Below are positions 9,729-18,585 of a stretch of 64,000 nucleotides of DNA, piece by piece. The notes beneath the pieces were generated by a model that searched no databases, was not told the DNA's origin, and saw nothing but the letters and a program-made list of their open reading frames with translations. The position numbers were made by a program, and so were the translations under genes. The stretch is from Sphingomonas sp. OK281 (GTDB lineage: Bacteria > Pseudomonadota > Alphaproteobacteria > Sphingomonadales > Sphingomonadaceae): the NCBI RefSeq assembly GCF_900115295.1, contig NZ_FOVZ01000001.1, forward strand, positions 744,001 through 808,000, written 5' to 3'. Position 1 is the first letter of the stretch; each line of letters opens with the position of its first letter.

Positions 9729-10329
9729 GATCGATATCGAGAAGCGTCTCGGCGACGCTGACATCGCGTTGACTCTGGAGGCAGGCGAGGGCGCGACGGT
9801 GCTGTTCGGCCCATCCGGTATCGGCAAGTCGAGCGTGCTGAACATGGTCGCCGGGCTTCTCCGTCCCGACCGTGGTCGCATCGCGGTCGATGGCGAAACG
9901 CTGTTCGACGCCGTCAGCCCCGGCGGCGTCGACATCCCCCCCGACCGTCGCCGCGCCGGCTATGTCTTCCAGGACGCACGCCTGTTCCCCCACATGCGCG
10001 TACGGGCGAACCTCCTCTACGGCGCCGGTCACGAGCAGGCCGCGTTCGAGGACCGGATCGGGTTCCTCGGCATCGGCCATCTGCTCGATCGTTGGCCGCG
10101 CACGCTGTCGGGCGGCGAAGCGCAACGCGTCGCGATCGGCCGTGCGCTACTCAGCCGCCCGCGTTTCCTGCTCCTCGACGAACCACTGTCGTCGTTGGAT
10201 CGCGCCCGACGCGAGGAGGTGCTCGTCGCGATCGAACACGTCCGCGACGTGCTGAAGCTGCCGATCCTGATCGTGACGCATGACCCGTCCGAGGCGGAGC
10301 GGATCGGGACGCGCGTGGTGCGGATGTGA
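9718..10329 (+). CDS. modC: Molybdate ABC transporter, ATPase, short form
   Basis: ATP-hydrolysing subunit energising ModB. Motifs in order: Walker A GPSGIGKSS (about residues 33-41), Q-loop near VFQDARLFPHM, signature LSGGEAQR, Walker B FLLLDEP, D-loop SSLD and switch His in VTHDPSEAE. The start at 9718 (inside modB) is chosen because upstream starts would extend into the modB frame without added homology. The chain is only 203 residues, whereas enterobacterial ModC is about 350. The C-terminal TOBE/Mop regulatory domain is absent, so binding-domain feedback by oxyanion is not expected here. Confidence 0.92.
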   Translation: MSFEIDIEKRLGDADIALTLEAGEGATVLFGPSGIGKSSVLNMVAGLLRPDRGRIAVDGETLFDAVSPGGVDIPPDRRRAGYVFQDARLFPHMRVRANLLYGAGHEQAAFEDRIGFLGIGHLLDRWPRTLSGGEAQRVAIGRALLSRPRFLLLDEPLSSLDRARREEVLVAIEHVRDVLKLPILIVTHDPSEAERIGTRVVRM

Positions 10330-10375
10330 GGGCGAGTCTTTAGAGGGCATTGGTCGAACGGTGTTCCCGCCAACG

Positions 10376-10538
10376 GGCCAACCCACCCCCGGCCCCTCCC
10401 TTTCAGGGAGGGGGGAAGGGAAGCGCGTACTCGCGGCTACGTCCGGCTCCGAAGACGCCGCTGAAACCGAGAGCGCCGCCGGCAACGCGACAGACCTGCT
10501 CCCCTCCCGGAAAGGGAGGGGGTGGGGGTGGGTAGGCC
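10376..10538. repeat. Intergenic inverted repeat, family E, copy 2
   Basis: The left arm 'ggccaacccacccccggccc' followed by ctccctttcagggagg pairs with a right arm ending 'gggtgggggtgggtaggcc'. Each arm carries its own small hairpin (ccctccc/gggaggg). It sits between the convergent ends of modC and htpG, a position suited to bidirectional transcription termination, although no T-tract is present. Confidence 0.75.
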
Positions 10539-10569
10539 GCTTGGGAAGCGCCCACGCCAACCCCAAGCA

Positions 10570-12519
10570 TCACCCCAGAGCCCGCGTAAACAGCCGCGTG
10601 AGCCGAGCGGAGAACGCCCGGGCATCGATCGGACGCTCGCCATCGGCGATCTGCGCTTCGTCGAACAACAGATGCGCCGCGTCCTCGCGCAGCGCCGTCT
10701 CGTCCTCGCCGAGCGCCGCCAGCTTGGCGATCAAGGCCGAGCGCGGATTGATCTCAAGTACCGGCTTGGCCGCCGGCATCGCCTGGCCACTCTCCGCGAG
10801 AATGCGTTCGAGCTGGCGATCCATCCCGCTGTCCGCCGCGACGAGGCAGACCGCGCTATCCGTCAGACGCTCCGACGCGCGGACTTCGGACACGGCATCG
10901 GCTAGCGTCGTCTTCACGAACGCGATGAAGTTCGCCACTTCGGGCGTCGCAACGGCGGTTGGCTGCTCGGCGCCGTCGACCAGCGGGATCAGCCCGAGAT
11001 CGGCCGCGCCCTGCGTGACCGACTTGAACGGCTTGCCGTCGTGATCGATGCCAGCCGTCACCCAGAACCCGTCGACCGAGTCCGGCAGCAGCAGCACTTC
11101 GATTCCACGCGCGCGGAACCCCTCGAGCTGCGGGGAGGCTTCGAGCCGGTCGAGATCGGTGCCGACCGCGTAATAGATCGCAGTCTGGTTGTCCTTCATC
11201 GCTGCGACATAGTCGGTAACCGAACGCCATGCGCCGCCGGACGTCGTGGTCTTGAAGCGCGCTAGCTTCAGCAGGGCGTCACGCCGTTCGAAATCCTCGT
11301 ACAGCCCTTCCTTCAGGACTGCGCCGAAATTCTCCCAGATCTTCGCATAGGCGTCGGCATCGCGCGTCGCGAGCTTGTCGAGTTCGGCCAGCACGCGGCC
11401 GGTCACGCCCTTGCGGATCGCGGCGAGCATCGGGCTTTCCTGGATCATCTCGCGCGAGACGTTCAGCGGCAGGTCGGACGAATCGACCAGCCCGCGCATG
11501 AACCGGAGATAGCGCGGCAAGACTTCGGCATCGTCGGTGATGAAGACGCGCTTCACGTACAGCTTCATGCGGCCATTACGGTCGGGATCGAACAGGTCGA
11601 ACGGCTTCGCTCCGGGCACATAGGCGAGCACCGTATATTCGTGCAGTCCTTCGGCGCGGTAGTGGAGCGTCAGCGCGGGTTCGTCATACTGGCCGGACAC
11701 GCTGCGATAGAAATCCGCATAGTCCTCGGCCGAGATATCCGCCTTCGGCTTGGTCCAGAGCGCAGCACCGTCGGCGATGTCGACCGGCTCTGCGTCGGGC
11801 TTTTCGCGGAGCGTGATCGGCACCGGGACGTGCCCCGATTGGTCCTTGATCAGGCGTTCGACGGTGAAGCGGTCGGTATATTGGGTCGCGTCTTCGAGCA
11901 GGTGGAGCACGACGCGAGTGCCGCGGGCAGGGGCGTCGGCGGTTGGCACGTCGGCGGTTGGCACGTCGGCGGTTGGCACGTCGGCGGTTGGCACGTCGGC
12001 GATCGTATAGGTGCCGAGGCCGTCCGACGACCAGAGCGAGGCGATGTCGGCGCCTGCGCGACGCGAGATCACGTCGACCTTCGACGCGACCATGAACGCG
12101 GAATAGAAGCCGACGCCGAACTGGCCGATCAACTGCGCGCCATCGGAACCGCTCGATGCCGCGATCCGGTCCATGAATGCCTTGGTGCCCGATCGCGCGA
12201 TCGTGCCAAGCGCCTCGCCCATGTCCTCGGCAGTCATGCCGATGCCGTTATCCTCGATCGTCAGCGTCCGCGCATTGGGATCGAGCGTGATCGAGATCGC
12301 CAGCCGCGTCTCGTCGCCGAGCAACTCGGGCGCGCTCAACGCTTCGTACCGCAGCTTCTCGCACGCATCGGCTGCGTTCGAGATCAGTTCGCGCAGGAAT
12401 ACGGTCTTATCCGAATAGACCGAGTGCACCATCATGTGGAGCAAGCGCGCGACGTCCGCCTCGAAGGCATGGGTCGCAGGCGCAGCGGTCTCGGGAACGG
12501 GAGCGGGTTCGGTGGTCAT
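10570..12519 (-). CDS. htpG: Molecular chaperone HtpG (Hsp90)
   Basis: ATP-dependent cytosolic chaperone of 649 residues. ATG at 12519 is chosen because the extended frame adds only a low-complexity tail. N-terminal GHKL motifs are present: FLRELISNAADACEKLR, DNGIGMT, IGQFGVGFYSAFMV. The middle domain has the usual catalytic segment SRE near DLPLNVSREMIQ, and the C-terminal dimer domain ends TRLFTRAL. The loop after GTYTI is expanded by four identical ADVPT units (residues 174-193) encoded by a perfect 15-bp repeat. This is unusual for the family. Convergent with modC. Confidence 0.96.
   Translation of the reverse strand: MTTEPAPVPETAAPATHAFEADVARLLHMMVHSVYSDKTVFLRELISNAADACEKLRYEALSAPELLGDETRLAISITLDPNARTLTIEDNGIGMTAEDMGEALGTIARSGTKAFMDRIAASSGSDGAQLIGQFGVGFYSAFMVASKVDVISRRAGADIASLWSSDGLGTYTIADVPTADVPTADVPTADVPTADAPARGTRVVLHLLEDATQYTDRFTVERLIKDQSGHVPVPITLREKPDAEPVDIADGAALWTKPKADISAEDYADFYRSVSGQYDEPALTLHYRAEGLHEYTVLAYVPGAKPFDLFDPDRNGRMKLYVKRVFITDDAEVLPRYLRFMRGLVDSSDLPLNVSREMIQESPMLAAIRKGVTGRVLAELDKLATRDADAYAKIWENFGAVLKEGLYEDFERRDALLKLARFKTTTSGGAWRSVTDYVAAMKDNQTAIYYAVGTDLDRLEASPQLEGFRARGIEVLLLPDSVDGFWVTAGIDHDGKPFKSVTQGAADLGLIPLVDGAEQPTAVATPEVANFIAFVKTTLADAVSEVRASERLTDSAVCLVAADSGMDRQLERILAESGQAMPAAKPVLEINPRSALIAKLAALGEDETALREDAAHLLFDEAQIADGERPIDARAFSARLTRLFTRALG
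11941..12000 (-). repeat. 15-bp tandem repeat inside htpG, four perfect copies
   Basis: The unit ggttggcacgtcggc (plus strand) is repeated four times without a mismatch, with partial copies on both sides. It is in frame, each unit encoding ADVPT on the minus strand. Copy-number change by slipped-strand mispairing would lengthen or shorten the loop without shifting the frame. Confidence 0.95.
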
Positions 12520-12871
12520 AGGATGTGGCAGGTCTCTTGGTAAAAGGATCAGTCGGAGAATTGGCCGGACCACGATCGGAATTCAAGGCCCGGTCCGCCG
12601 GGTCCGTCGTCGCCACAAGATCGTCACCGCGGCGTTAAAGATTTCATTTGCGTTACATGCCAAAGCAATGTTCAATCCGAATCGTCCAGTCAAAAGATGC
12701 AACGTGTCGAGATGTTACGCGCAAAGGAACGATGTGTTCTTTTGCGATCGATGTCCGACGTTCATCGTGGCTGGCGGGGGACGATGATCCTGCAAGGCTG
12801 CTGACGGGTTCGACCCGCCGGTAATTCTGATGTTCGGCAAACCCAGGGGGGTGCCGTTTCGGGGGGCCTTG
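12520..12871. other. Divergent intergenic region between htpG and the amine oxidase
   Basis: It holds both promoters, relatively AT-rich sequence around 12630-12760, and an 11-bp inverted repeat at 12720-12746 (listed separately). Downstream of that are GC-rich bases leading to the GGGGGG-type ribosome-binding site of the oxidase near 12860. No small gene is supported. Confidence 0.55.
12720..12746. promoter_or_regulatory. 11-bp inverted repeat, candidate operator or hairpin
   Basis: cgcaaaggaac (12720-12730) and gttcttttgcg (12736-12746) are reverse complements except for one position, around a 5-base loop gatgt; in RNA the odd pair would be a G-U wobble. It lies about 125 bases before the oxidase start and so could be an operator for the amine oxidase-receptor-RidA group. 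A role as a hairpin in a leader is equally possible. Confidence 0.4.
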
Positions 12872-14515
12872 ATGACTATACACGGTGTGATGACACGCAG
12901 GACCTTGTTGGGCCGGCTTGGCCTGATGGGAGGGCTGAGCGCGACGCTCGGCGCGATGCAGGCTTTGGGTCTTACCAATGGATTGATCGGCACCTCGCAG
13001 GCGGAGGAGCTGGCGATGCTGCCGCCCGGGGTCGGTAAGGGAACGCACGTCGTCGTGCTCGGGGCGGGGATCGCCGGGTTGACCGCCGCGTACGAACTCG
13101 AACAGGCGGGCTTCCAGGTGACGTTGCTCGAAGCGCGCGAGCGGGTCGGCGGGCGGGCCTGGACGGTGCGCGACGGCGACAAGATCGAAATGATCGGGGA
13201 ACAGACGCAGACCGCCAAATTCTCCGACGGCATCTATTTCAACGCCGGACCGGCACGCATTCCCAGCTTCCACCAGGGGCTGATCGGGTACGCGAAGAAG
13301 TTCGACGTGCCGCTGGAGGTCGAAGTCAACTCGAGCCGCTCGGCCTATGTGATGGGCGAGAACGGCAGCAAGATCCGGATGCGCACCGCGATCAACGACA
13401 TGCGCGGCCACATCGCCGAACTGCTGGCGAAGGCGATCAACCAAGGTGCGCTCGATCAGTCGGTGACGGCGGCGGACAAGCAGAAACTGCTGCCGTTCCT
13501 GAAGGCCTATGGCGATCTCGGCACCGACTATGCGTTTGCCGGCACCGAGCGATCGGGGTTCGGGACCGCACCGGGGGCGGGTGTCACCTTCTCCTCGGCG
13601 GGCAGCGCAGTGCCGATGGACCAGTTGCTGGCGAACGAACGGCTGCCGATGACGCTGTTCGAGGACAATCTCTACATGCAGGCGACGATGTTCGAGCCGG
13701 TCGGGGGGATGGACCGCATCCATGCCGGGTTCGATCGCAACCTGCGCCGTCCGGCGATCCGTGGCGCCGAGGTCACCAAGATCCGTCACACCGCGCGCGG
13801 CGTCGATGTGGTCTACCGCGACAAGGCGAGCGACGTGGTCGACACCGTGACGGCGGATTACATCATCTGCACGATCCCGTTCCCGGTGCTCGCGACGATC
13901 GATACCGACTTTACGCCCGCGATGAAGAAGACGATCGCCGGGGTCGTCTACGATCACTCGAACAAGGTCGCGTTCGAGAGTCCGCGCTTCTGGGAACGCG
14001 AGCAGATCTATGGCGGCATCTCGTTCGTCGGCGGTCCGACGACGCTGGTCTGGTACCCGTCGGCCGGGCTGCACTCCGCGCGCGGCATGATCCTCGGCTG
14101 TTATTCGTCCGGACCCAATGCTGCCGAATTCGCCAAGCGTCCGATCGCCGAGCAGATCGCCTTCTCGCGCGGCGTGATCGATCGCCTGCATCCGGGGCAT
14201 GGCGCCGATCTGGTCAACGGCATCGCGGTGAACTGGCATAAGATCCCGTACAGCCTTGGGCCGTGGCCCGACTGGAATGCGGGCAGCGCGAATGGGCGGC
14301 AGGAGGGGCATATCGACACGCCCGAGTTCCGCCTGCTCCAGAAACCCGACGGTCGCGTCTATTTCGCCTCCGCCGCACTCAGTCAGACGCCGGGCTGGCA
14401 GGAAGGCGGCATCCAGTCCGCGCAAGGTCAGGTGGTCGCGCTGGCCAGACGCGTCGCGGCGCAAGGCACGCCCCGGGCAGCACAGGGTTCGGCCGGCGCA
14501 CGACGCGCGGCATGA
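12872..14515 (+). CDS. Flavin monoamine oxidase family protein, predicted Tat-exported
   Basis: FAD-dependent oxidation of an amine or L-amino acid to the imine, releasing H2O2; the substrate is unknown. The start at 12872 is a choice among 12830, 12872 and 12890; 12872 has a G-rich ribosome-binding site and keeps the twin-arginine motif MTRRTLLGRLGL before a hydrophobic stretch. This suggests folded export by Tat. The dinucleotide motif VVVLGAGIAGLTAAYELEQ is followed by LLEARERVGGRAWT, and the C-terminal flavin motif appears around GWQEGGIQSAQGQVVALARRV. Length is 547 residues, within the family range. A TonB receptor and an exported RidA-like protein follow in the same direction, suggesting a shared nitrogen-compound pathway. 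Confidence 0.85.
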   Translation: MTIHGVMTRRTLLGRLGLMGGLSATLGAMQALGLTNGLIGTSQAEELAMLPPGVGKGTHVVVLGAGIAGLTAAYELEQAGFQVTLLEARERVGGRAWTVRDGDKIEMIGEQTQTAKFSDGIYFNAGPARIPSFHQGLIGYAKKFDVPLEVEVNSSRSAYVMGENGSKIRMRTAINDMRGHIAELLAKAINQGALDQSVTAADKQKLLPFLKAYGDLGTDYAFAGTERSGFGTAPGAGVTFSSAGSAVPMDQLLANERLPMTLFEDNLYMQATMFEPVGGMDRIHAGFDRNLRRPAIRGAEVTKIRHTARGVDVVYRDKASDVVDTVTADYIICTIPFPVLATIDTDFTPAMKKTIAGVVYDHSNKVAFESPRFWEREQIYGGISFVGGPTTLVWYPSAGLHSARGMILGCYSSGPNAAEFAKRPIAEQIAFSRGVIDRLHPGHGADLVNGIAVNWHKIPYSLGPWPDWNAGSANGRQEGHIDTPEFRLLQKPDGRVYFASAALSQTPGWQEGGIQSAQGQVVALARRVAAQGTPRAAQGSAGARRAA

Positions 14516-14765
14516 CGTCGAGCAAAACGTTGCATTTCGGTGACAGTGTGAACAATAGTTTAGAAACGATCCGTAAATAGCACCGAATCGGTTGTCTCCG
14601 TGCGTAACGCGGACAATCATGACTAAGGTTAGGAAAGCGGAAAACTCTAATTATATCCTGCGAAACCTCGTTTCGCAGAGAGGGTAGTCGTGACACGGTG
14701 ACGTCAGATCATCGAATATATTAAGAGGATGGCTGAAGGCGCTCAACAATAAGGGGGGAAACCTT

Positions 14766-17336
14766 ATGAAGATCGTCAACAGTATTTCACGTAGTGCCTT
14801 CATCGTGGCGCTCGCCAGCGCTGGATCCATGACCGCCTCGGCGCAGACCGCGTCGGTCACCGCGACCGACCCCCAGACCGGAACCTCGGAAATCCCCGAC
14901 GACATCATCGTCACGGGCACGCGCGCCACGGGGATTACCGCGGCCGAAAGCGCGGCCCCGATCAAGGTGCTCGACGCCGAGATCATGAGCCATGTCGGCC
15001 AGCCGAACCTCAACCAGGTGCTGACGCAACTTGTCCCGTCGTTCACGGCGCAGGCATTCGGTGGCGACACCGCCAACCTCACGCTGTCGGCACGGTTGCG
15101 CGGGCTGAGCCCGAACCACACGCTCGTCCTGATCAACGGCAAGCGCCGCCACGGCACCTCGAACCTCGCGGTCCTCGGCGGACCCTATCAGGGCGCAGCG
15201 ACCGCCGATCTCGACCTGATCTCGCCCTCGTCGATCAAGCGCATCGAAGTGCTCGAGGACGGCGCCGCAGCCCAATATGGCTCCGACGCGATCGCCGGCG
15301 TCATCAACGTCATCCTCAAGGACGACAAGGAAGGCGGCGACGCCTCGATGACCGCGGGCGAGAATTACGACACCGGCGGCCGCACGTACGGCGGCAGCCT
15401 GCACCTTGCGACCAAGGTCGGCGAGAACGGCTTCATCAACGTCACCGGCTTCTATCGCTACCACGACTTCACGCAGGTCGGCGGGCTCGACCGGCGCGTC
15501 ACTGACGCCAACGGCAATCTGCTGAGCAGCACGACGACCCCGTCGATCAACGCGATCCAGCAACAGCTCTATCCGGCGATGGCGGACTTTCCTTACGTCA
15601 ACAAGATCAGCGGCGATGCGCAATCGCGCCTGATCAATCTGCAATATAACTCGGCCTATGATTTCGGTGGTATCGAGGCGTACAGCTTCGGCACCTATTC
15701 GCGACGCATCGCCAGCGCCTACGAGAACGTCCGCGTACCGACCCGCATCTCGCGCACCGTGGCCGGTGTGACGACCTATTTCGATCCCGATGGCGACTCG
15801 CCGTCCAACGGCTTCAGCCCGCGCGAGAAGATCCGCGAGGAGGACATGGCGTTCACCGGCGGCGTGCGCGGCACGACCAACGGCTTCCACTACGACCTGT
15901 CGAGCACGTTCGGCCAGGACAAGAACGAGATCTATACGGTCGATTCGGCGAACGCCTCGCTCTACGCCGATACCGGCTTCACCCCGACGACCTTCTACAA
16001 CGGGTTCTTCAAGTCGAGCGAACTGACCGTCAACGCGGACATCACGCACGAGATCGAAGCCGGGATGGCCGCGCCGATCAACCTCGCCTTCGGCGGCGAG
16101 TATCGCAAGAACGTCTATGAGATCGGCGCGGGCGATGCCGCCTCGACCTACAAGGAGGGCGGCCAGTCCTATCCCGGTTTCCGAGCCTCGGATGCCGGCG
16201 TGAACGGCCGAACGTCACAGGCGGGCTATATCGACGTCGCCCTGATGCCGGTCGAAGGCCTCAAGGTCGATGTCGCCGGTCGTTACGAGCATTATTCCGA
16301 TTTCGGCAGCAAGTTCATCTACAAGGGCACCGGGCGCTACGATTTCTCCGACGCGTTCGCCCTGCGCGGCACTTTCTCGACCGGGTTCCGCGCGCCGACG
16401 CTGGCGGAATCCTATTACTCCGCCACCAACGTCTCGCCGACTGCCGCGTTCGTCCAGTTGCCCGCCAATTCGGCGGCGGCGAAACTGCTCGGCTTCGAGA
16501 ACCTGAAGCCCGAGAAATCGACCAACTACAGCTTCGGCACGGTCATTCGCCCGGTTCCGCGGCTGACGATCACGATCGATGCCTATCAGGTGAAGATCGA
16601 GGATCGTATCCTCGGGACGGGGTCGTTGTTCGGTGGCGGCGGCGCCACCTCGCCGGTCAACGTCAACTTCCCCGTGGTGACGGCGGCGATCCGCGCGAAC
16701 GGCAACGTGCTCGATCCGACGGTGACGCAGACCGGCATCAACATCTTCACCAACGGCGCGGATACCCGGACCCGCGGCGTCGATCTCGTCGCCAGCTACG
16801 CGAGCGATTTCGGCGACTATGGCAAGGCGACCTGGACCCTGTCGGGCAACTACAACCAGACCAAGATCACCAAGGTCATGTCGGCACCGCCGCTGGTCAA
16901 CGTGCTCGGACAGACGATCACGGTGCCGTTGTTCGACGAAGGCGCCCGCGCCAATATCGAGACCGCATCGCCGCGGGTCAAAGTCATCGGTTCGACCTTC
17001 TATTCGATCGACAAGTTCTCGATGACGTTGCGCGGTACGGTCTACGGAAAGAGCTCGGCGAGGTACAGCCCGGACGGCGGCACCTTCTATAAGCAGACGA
17101 TCGGCACCGCGTTCATCGGCGACGTCGAACTGAACTTCAAGGCGACCGACGACCTCGAGCTGTCGATCGGTGCGAACAACGTCTTCAACAAGAAGTCGCC
17201 GACACTCGGCCTGGTGCCGGGTACGACCAATGCTACCTTGGTCGGCGGCGGCAACCAGCTCGACGCGCCGCTGACGTTCAGCCCCTACGGGATCAACGGC
17301 GGCTATTATTATGCGCGCATGAACGTGAGCTTCTGA
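14766..17336 (+). CDS. TonB-dependent receptor
   Basis: Outer-membrane uptake receptor of 856 residues. The start is well fixed by AAGGGGGG shortly upstream and a signal peptide ending SMTASAQT (about residue 26). A TonB-box-like DDIIVTGTR (about 45-53) precedes a plug with LRGLSPNHTLVLINGKRRH and IKRIEVLEDGAAAQYGSDAIAGVINVI, signatures of the CirA/BtuB-like class. The barrel ends in YYYARMNVSF with the terminal Phe required for assembly. The 250 bases before it probably contain its own promoter. Location between an amine oxidase and a RidA-like protein suggests import of an amine- or amino-acid-containing compound, but the ligand cannot be read from sequence. Confidence 0.93.
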   Translation: MKIVNSISRSAFIVALASAGSMTASAQTASVTATDPQTGTSEIPDDIIVTGTRATGITAAESAAPIKVLDAEIMSHVGQPNLNQVLTQLVPSFTAQAFGGDTANLTLSARLRGLSPNHTLVLINGKRRHGTSNLAVLGGPYQGAATADLDLISPSSIKRIEVLEDGAAAQYGSDAIAGVINVILKDDKEGGDASMTAGENYDTGGRTYGGSLHLATKVGENGFINVTGFYRYHDFTQVGGLDRRVTDANGNLLSSTTTPSINAIQQQLYPAMADFPYVNKISGDAQSRLINLQYNSAYDFGGIEAYSFGTYSRRIASAYENVRVPTRISRTVAGVTTYFDPDGDSPSNGFSPREKIREEDMAFTGGVRGTTNGFHYDLSSTFGQDKNEIYTVDSANASLYADTGFTPTTFYNGFFKSSELTVNADITHEIEAGMAAPINLAFGGEYRKNVYEIGAGDAASTYKEGGQSYPGFRASDAGVNGRTSQAGYIDVALMPVEGLKVDVAGRYEHYSDFGSKFIYKGTGRYDFSDAFALRGTFSTGFRAPTLAESYYSATNVSPTAAFVQLPANSAAAKLLGFENLKPEKSTNYSFGTVIRPVPRLTITIDAYQVKIEDRILGTGSLFGGGGATSPVNVNFPVVTAAIRANGNVLDPTVTQTGINIFTNGADTRTRGVDLVASYASDFGDYGKATWTLSGNYNQTKITKVMSAPPLVNVLGQTITVPLFDEGARANIETASPRVKVIGSTFYSIDKFSMTLRGTVYGKSSARYSPDGGTFYKQTIGTAFIGDVELNFKATDDLELSIGANNVFNKKSPTLGLVPGTTNATLVGGGNQLDAPLTFSPYGINGGYYYARMNVSF

Positions 17337-17340
17337 GAGA

Positions 17341-17371
17341 TCGGGCGCGGCGTCACACTCGCCGCGCCCGA
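17341..17371 (+). terminator. Strong hairpin between receptor and ridA-like gene
   Basis: A perfect stem joins cgggcgcggcg (17342-17352) with cgccgcgcccg (17360-17370) around a 7-base loop, extended by one T-A pair. It starts 4 bases after the receptor stop. There is no T-tract, so it may be an attenuator or an mRNA 3'-end stabiliser that sets different levels for the two genes, not a simple terminator. Confidence 0.6.
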
Positions 17372-17403
17372 ACCATTCGCATGAACCACCGGGAGAGAGA
17401 CAT

Positions 17404-17937
17404 ATGACGATAAAAGCCAAGACCAAGACCGTCGCGCTGGCCGTGGCGACCTGTGCGATGCTCGCAGTGCCCGGCGTGGCGATCGCTGCCGAGAACAAGG
17501 TGGCGATCGTTCGGCATGCCAACACCCCGCCCGGCCTGATCCTTCAAGGGGTCACCGTGCCGGCGGGCGCGAAGATGCTGTATCTCAGCGGACAGTTGGC
17601 GGCCCCGATCGACCCGGCGGCTAAGACGCCGCCGGCGCAACTGACGATCGCCGATTTCGGTGACACGAAGACGCAGACGATCAGCGTGTTCACGAAGATC
17701 AAGACGATCCTCGCCGCGCAAGGCTATGCGATGAGCGACATCGTCAAGCTCACCGTGTTCGTCGCGGGCGACCCGAAGCTTGGCGGGAAGATGGACTTTG
17801 CCGGCATGAACGATGCCTTCAAGATGTTCTTCGGCACCGCGGAGAACCCGAACACGGTCGCGCGATCGACCGTTCAGGTCGCGGCCTTGGCGGGGCCGGC
17901 ATTCCTCGTCGAAATCGAAGCCACCGCGGCGAAATAA
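17404..17937 (+). CDS. RidA/YjgF family protein with signal peptide
   Basis: The Rid family hydrolyses reactive enamine/imine intermediates to the keto acid and ammonia. This 177-residue member starts at ATG 17404 behind GGGAGAG. It has an N-terminal Sec signal (hydrophobic 8-22, cleavage near AIAAEN), so it is predicted to be periplasmic; classical RidA is about 128 residues and cytosolic. The substrate Arg is present at R154 in VARSTVQVAAL and the conserved Glu at E170 in FLVEIEATA, the RidA archetype arrangement. It follows an amine oxidase whose product is an imine, and both carry export signals. Co-transcription with the receptor is likely, modulated by the hairpin in between. Confidence 0.87.
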   Translation: MTIKAKTKTVALAVATCAMLAVPGVAIAAENKVAIVRHANTPPGLILQGVTVPAGAKMLYLSGQLAAPIDPAAKTPPAQLTIADFGDTKTQTISVFTKIKTILAAQGYAMSDIVKLTVFVAGDPKLGGKMDFAGMNDAFKMFFGTAENPNTVARSTVQVAALAGPAFLVEIEATAAK

Positions 17938-18008
17938 CACTGTCGTCGGGCGGTGGTAGGTTCAGCTGGAATCAGAGGGGCTTGCAGGACGGGACATCGG
18001 GCGCGCGG

Positions 18009-18037
18009 CGATATGGCTGGAATTGTTCTCCATATCG
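18009..18037. promoter_or_regulatory. 8-bp inverted repeat, candidate operator of the redox operon
   Basis: cgatatgg (18009-18016) and ccatatcg (18030-18037) form a perfect dyad with a 13-base spacer, 69 bases before the first gene. The spacing suits a dimeric regulator. No regulator gene is adjacent, so the binding protein is unknown. Confidence 0.35.
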
Positions 18038-18105
18038 GAGGCGTAACGATTTGACGGTCGCCGCTCGGCATGGGACGTTCGTGAACCATCGGATCGGAGA
18101 CTGCC

Positions 18106-18585
18106 ATGCTCGTTCCACCGCTCGTCCACGGACTGACACTCGCCCTGGTCATCGGTATCGTCGCAGGGTTGCGGGCGATGCTGGCGCCCGCCGCCGTCGC
18201 CTGGGCGGCTACACGCGGCGCGCTTCCGTTGCGGGAAACGTGGCTGGCGTTTCTCGGCTGGCGGTTCACGCCGTGGATCCTGACCGTGCTCGCCGCCACC
18301 GAGCTCGTCACCGATCAACTGCCGTCGACCCCTAGCCGCAAGGTGCCGCCGCAATTCATCGCCCGGCTGTTGTCGGGCGGATTGTCGGGGGCCGCGGTCG
18401 GCTGTGCGGTCGGCCTGCCGTTGCAGGGGATCGTCCTCGGCGTCGTCGGCGCGGTGATCGGGATCTATGTCGGTGCCGCGGCGCGCGCACGCTTGGCGAC
18501 CGCGTTCGGCAACGATCGCCCGGCTGCGCTGATCGAGGATGCGGTTGCCATCCTCGGGGCGGTGCTGGTGGTGTCGTCGCTCTAG
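18106..18585 (+). CDS. DUF4126 family integral membrane protein
   Basis: A 159-residue inner-membrane protein with four or five hydrophobic segments (about 5-35, 45-65, 90-125, 140-159) and Gly/Ala-rich loops resembling the DUF4126 family, whose function is not established. ATG at 18106 is preceded by GGAG. Its TAG stop overlaps the next GTG by one base, placing it first in a four-gene operon. The family assignment is from overall pattern (GLRAMLAPAAVAW, SGGLSGAAVG); I infer no activity. Confidence 0.75.
   Translation: MLVPPLVHGLTLALVIGIVAGLRAMLAPAAVAWAATRGALPLRETWLAFLGWRFTPWILTVLAATELVTDQLPSTPSRKVPPQFIARLLSGGLSGAAVGCAVGLPLQGIVLGVVGAVIGIYVGAAARARLATAFGNDRPAALIEDAVAILGAVLVVSSL

Noticed and set aside
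11941..12000. Possible CRISPR-like array
   Set aside because: The units are 15 bp without spacers and are in frame within htpG, so this is a coding tandem repeat.
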